From positions 372,001-436,000 of the forward strand of contig CAWINK010000002.1 of the NCBI GenBank assembly GCA_963837445.1: a DNA stretch of 64,000 nt. Reading direction: 5' to 3'. Source of the stretch: JACVRW01 sp963837445. GTDB taxonomy: Bacteria > Actinomycetota > Thermoleophilia > Solirubrobacterales > Thermoleophilaceae. The translations under genes and the position numbers were made by a program. Under the pieces are notes generated by a model. It was given only the letters and a program-made list of their open reading frames with translations. It searched no databases and was not told where the DNA came from. This document shows positions 63,149 to 64,000 of this stretch, in pieces (the stretch's first letter is position 1; each line of letters begins with the position of its first letter).

Positions 63149-64000
63149 GTGGCCCAGCTCGCCCGAACCTCGTTCAGGGAGCGGATCGAGCGACTAGAGG
63201 AGTCCCTCTCTCCGCTCGCGACCCGCTCGTATCCGGCCGTGCGCGAGGAGCCCGAGCCGGACTCTGACCATCGCACTCCGTTCCAGCGGGACCGCGACCG
63301 GATCGTGCATTCCAAGTCGTTCCGGCGGCTGAAGCACAAGACCCAGGTGTTCATCGCGCCCGAGGGCGACCACTACAGGACGCGGCTCACGCACACGCTC
63401 GAGGCGTGCGGGATCGCCCGCAACGTGGCCCGCGCGCTGGGGTTGAACGAGGACCTCACGGAGGCGATCGGGCTCGGCCACGACCTCGGCCACCCGCCCT
63501 TCGGGCACACGGGCGAGGGGGTGCTCGACTCGTGCATGCGTGAGCGCTGGGGGAGCGGTTTCCGCCACAACGAGCATTCACTTCGTGTGGTCGAGAAAAT
63601 CGAACGGCTGAACCTCACCGCCCCGGTGCGCGACGGGATACTGCATCACACCGGCCCGGAGCCGCCCGAGACGCTCGAGGGGCGGATCGTGCGGCTCGTG
63701 GACCGCGTGGCGTACATCAACCACGACATCGACGATGCGATCCGAGCGGGCGTGCTCCGCTTCGAGGACCTGCCACGCGCCGAGATCGAGCTGCTGGGCA
63801 CCACGGGCTCCGATCGGATCGAGACGCTGGTGCAGGACCTCCTGCGCCACTCCGAGGACGCAGCGGACATCGTCCAGGGGGAGGAGGTGGGCGCGGCGAT
63901 GCTGCGCCTGCGCGAGTTCATGTTCGAGCACGTCTACCTCGGCCCCGCCGCGCAGCGCGAGCGCCCGCGCATCGAGCGCATGCTGCGGGCGCTGTTCGAG
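63149..64000 (+). CDS. dgt: dGTP triphosphohydrolase-like protein (partial, runs off window)
   Basis: Open from GTG 63149 to the window end (284 codons). TPFQRDRDRIVHSKSFRRLK and HKTQVF are the classic dGTPase N-terminal motif. The HD site is RTRLTHTLEACGIARNVARA then EAIGLGHDLGHPPFGHTGEG, followed by RHNEHSLRVVEKIER and VDRVAYINHDIDDAIRAG. It hydrolyses dNTPs to deoxynucleosides and triphosphate. In actinobacteria this gene usually precedes dnaG; the next gene is outside the window. Confidence 0.94.
   Translation, partial: MAQLARTSFRERIERLEESLSPLATRSYPAVREEPEPDSDHRTPFQRDRDRIVHSKSFRRLKHKTQVFIAPEGDHYRTRLTHTLEACGIARNVARALGLNEDLTEAIGLGHDLGHPPFGHTGEGVLDSCMRERWGSGFRHNEHSLRVVEKIERLNLTAPVRDGILHHTGPEPPETLEGRIVRLVDRVAYINHDIDDAIRAGVLRFEDLPRAEIELLGTTGSDRIETLVQDLLRHSEDAADIVQGEEVGAAMLRLREFMFEHVYLGPAAQRERPRIERMLRALFE

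Noticed and set aside
63000..64000. Minus-strand frames at the right end (for example 63194-63577)
   Set aside because: Antisense to the dGTPase-like gene, whose HD and N-terminal motifs are unmistakable on the plus strand.

Overview
This window is a GC-rich, densely packed chromosomal segment. Start codons are often GTG or TTG, many neighbouring genes overlap by 1-4 nt (ATGA, GTGA, TTGA), and leaders look very short. The gene content and order (alaS-ruvX-mltG-aroE, a type IV pilus locus, aroC-aroKB-aroQ-pepP-efp-nusB-ispA-dxs-tlyA-nadK-recN-pyrG-xerD, F420-type oxidoreductase, imuB/dnaE2 mutasome) point to a deep-branching actinobacterium of the Thermoleophilia / Solirubrobacterales type. 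That assignment is inference from gene content; no rRNA gene is present.

Layout. 1-2.6 kb: end of alaS, ruvX, mltG, aroE. 2.6-17.1 kb: type IV pilus locus: a membrane-anchored two-domain protein, pilB, pilT, pilC, a minus-strand accessory block with gene remnants, two tandem pilin genes, pilD, then pilM, a frameshifted pilN, pilO, a PilP-like protein and a secreted IPT/calcium-repeat protein. 17.1-22 kb: shikimate genes, a proline peptidase and a TSUP permease. 22-31.4 kb: M14 carboxypeptidase, then an SOS mutagenesis cassette (imuB, small protein, dnaE2) interrupted by a frameshifted GAF-GAF-GGDEF gene. 31.4-38.3 kb: M48 peptidase, DUF72, an RsbW-like kinase beside a membrane PAS/GAF/PP2C phosphatase, an MBL hydrolase and an AbiEi/DUF559 protein. 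38.3-46.4 kb: housekeeping run efp to nadK. 46.4-48.6 kb: a doubly frameshifted GAF-PAS-GGDEF-EAL gene. 48.7-64 kb: recN, pyrG, persulfide dioxygenase-like protein, peptidase, Nudix, xerD, mutM, glutaredoxin, recO, ppdK, a frameshifted beta-helix protein, a lipoprotein and the start of a dGTPase-like gene.

The most interesting signal is a c-di-GMP/pilus circuit. Both pilin genes carry a cyclic di-GMP-I (GEMM) aptamer in their leader. FliA/WhiG-type promoter motifs (TAAA-like, 15-16 nt, then GCCGATA or GTCGATT) precede the pilB operon, both pilins, the pilM operon and both c-di-GMP enzyme genes. In Rubrobacter radiotolerans an RsiG-(c-di-GMP)-WhiG switch is known to control type IV pili, so this window suggests two-layer c-di-GMP control, with the turnover enzymes inside the same regulon.

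Other patterns: several single-base frameshifts in otherwise well conserved genes (real decay or sequencing indels), LexA-type boxes lying against the starts of imuB and dnaE2, intergenic hairpins with symmetric internal loops, and short GC-rich palindromes inside coding sequences at apparent insertions. I saw no tRNA, rRNA, CRISPR array or intact insertion sequence.
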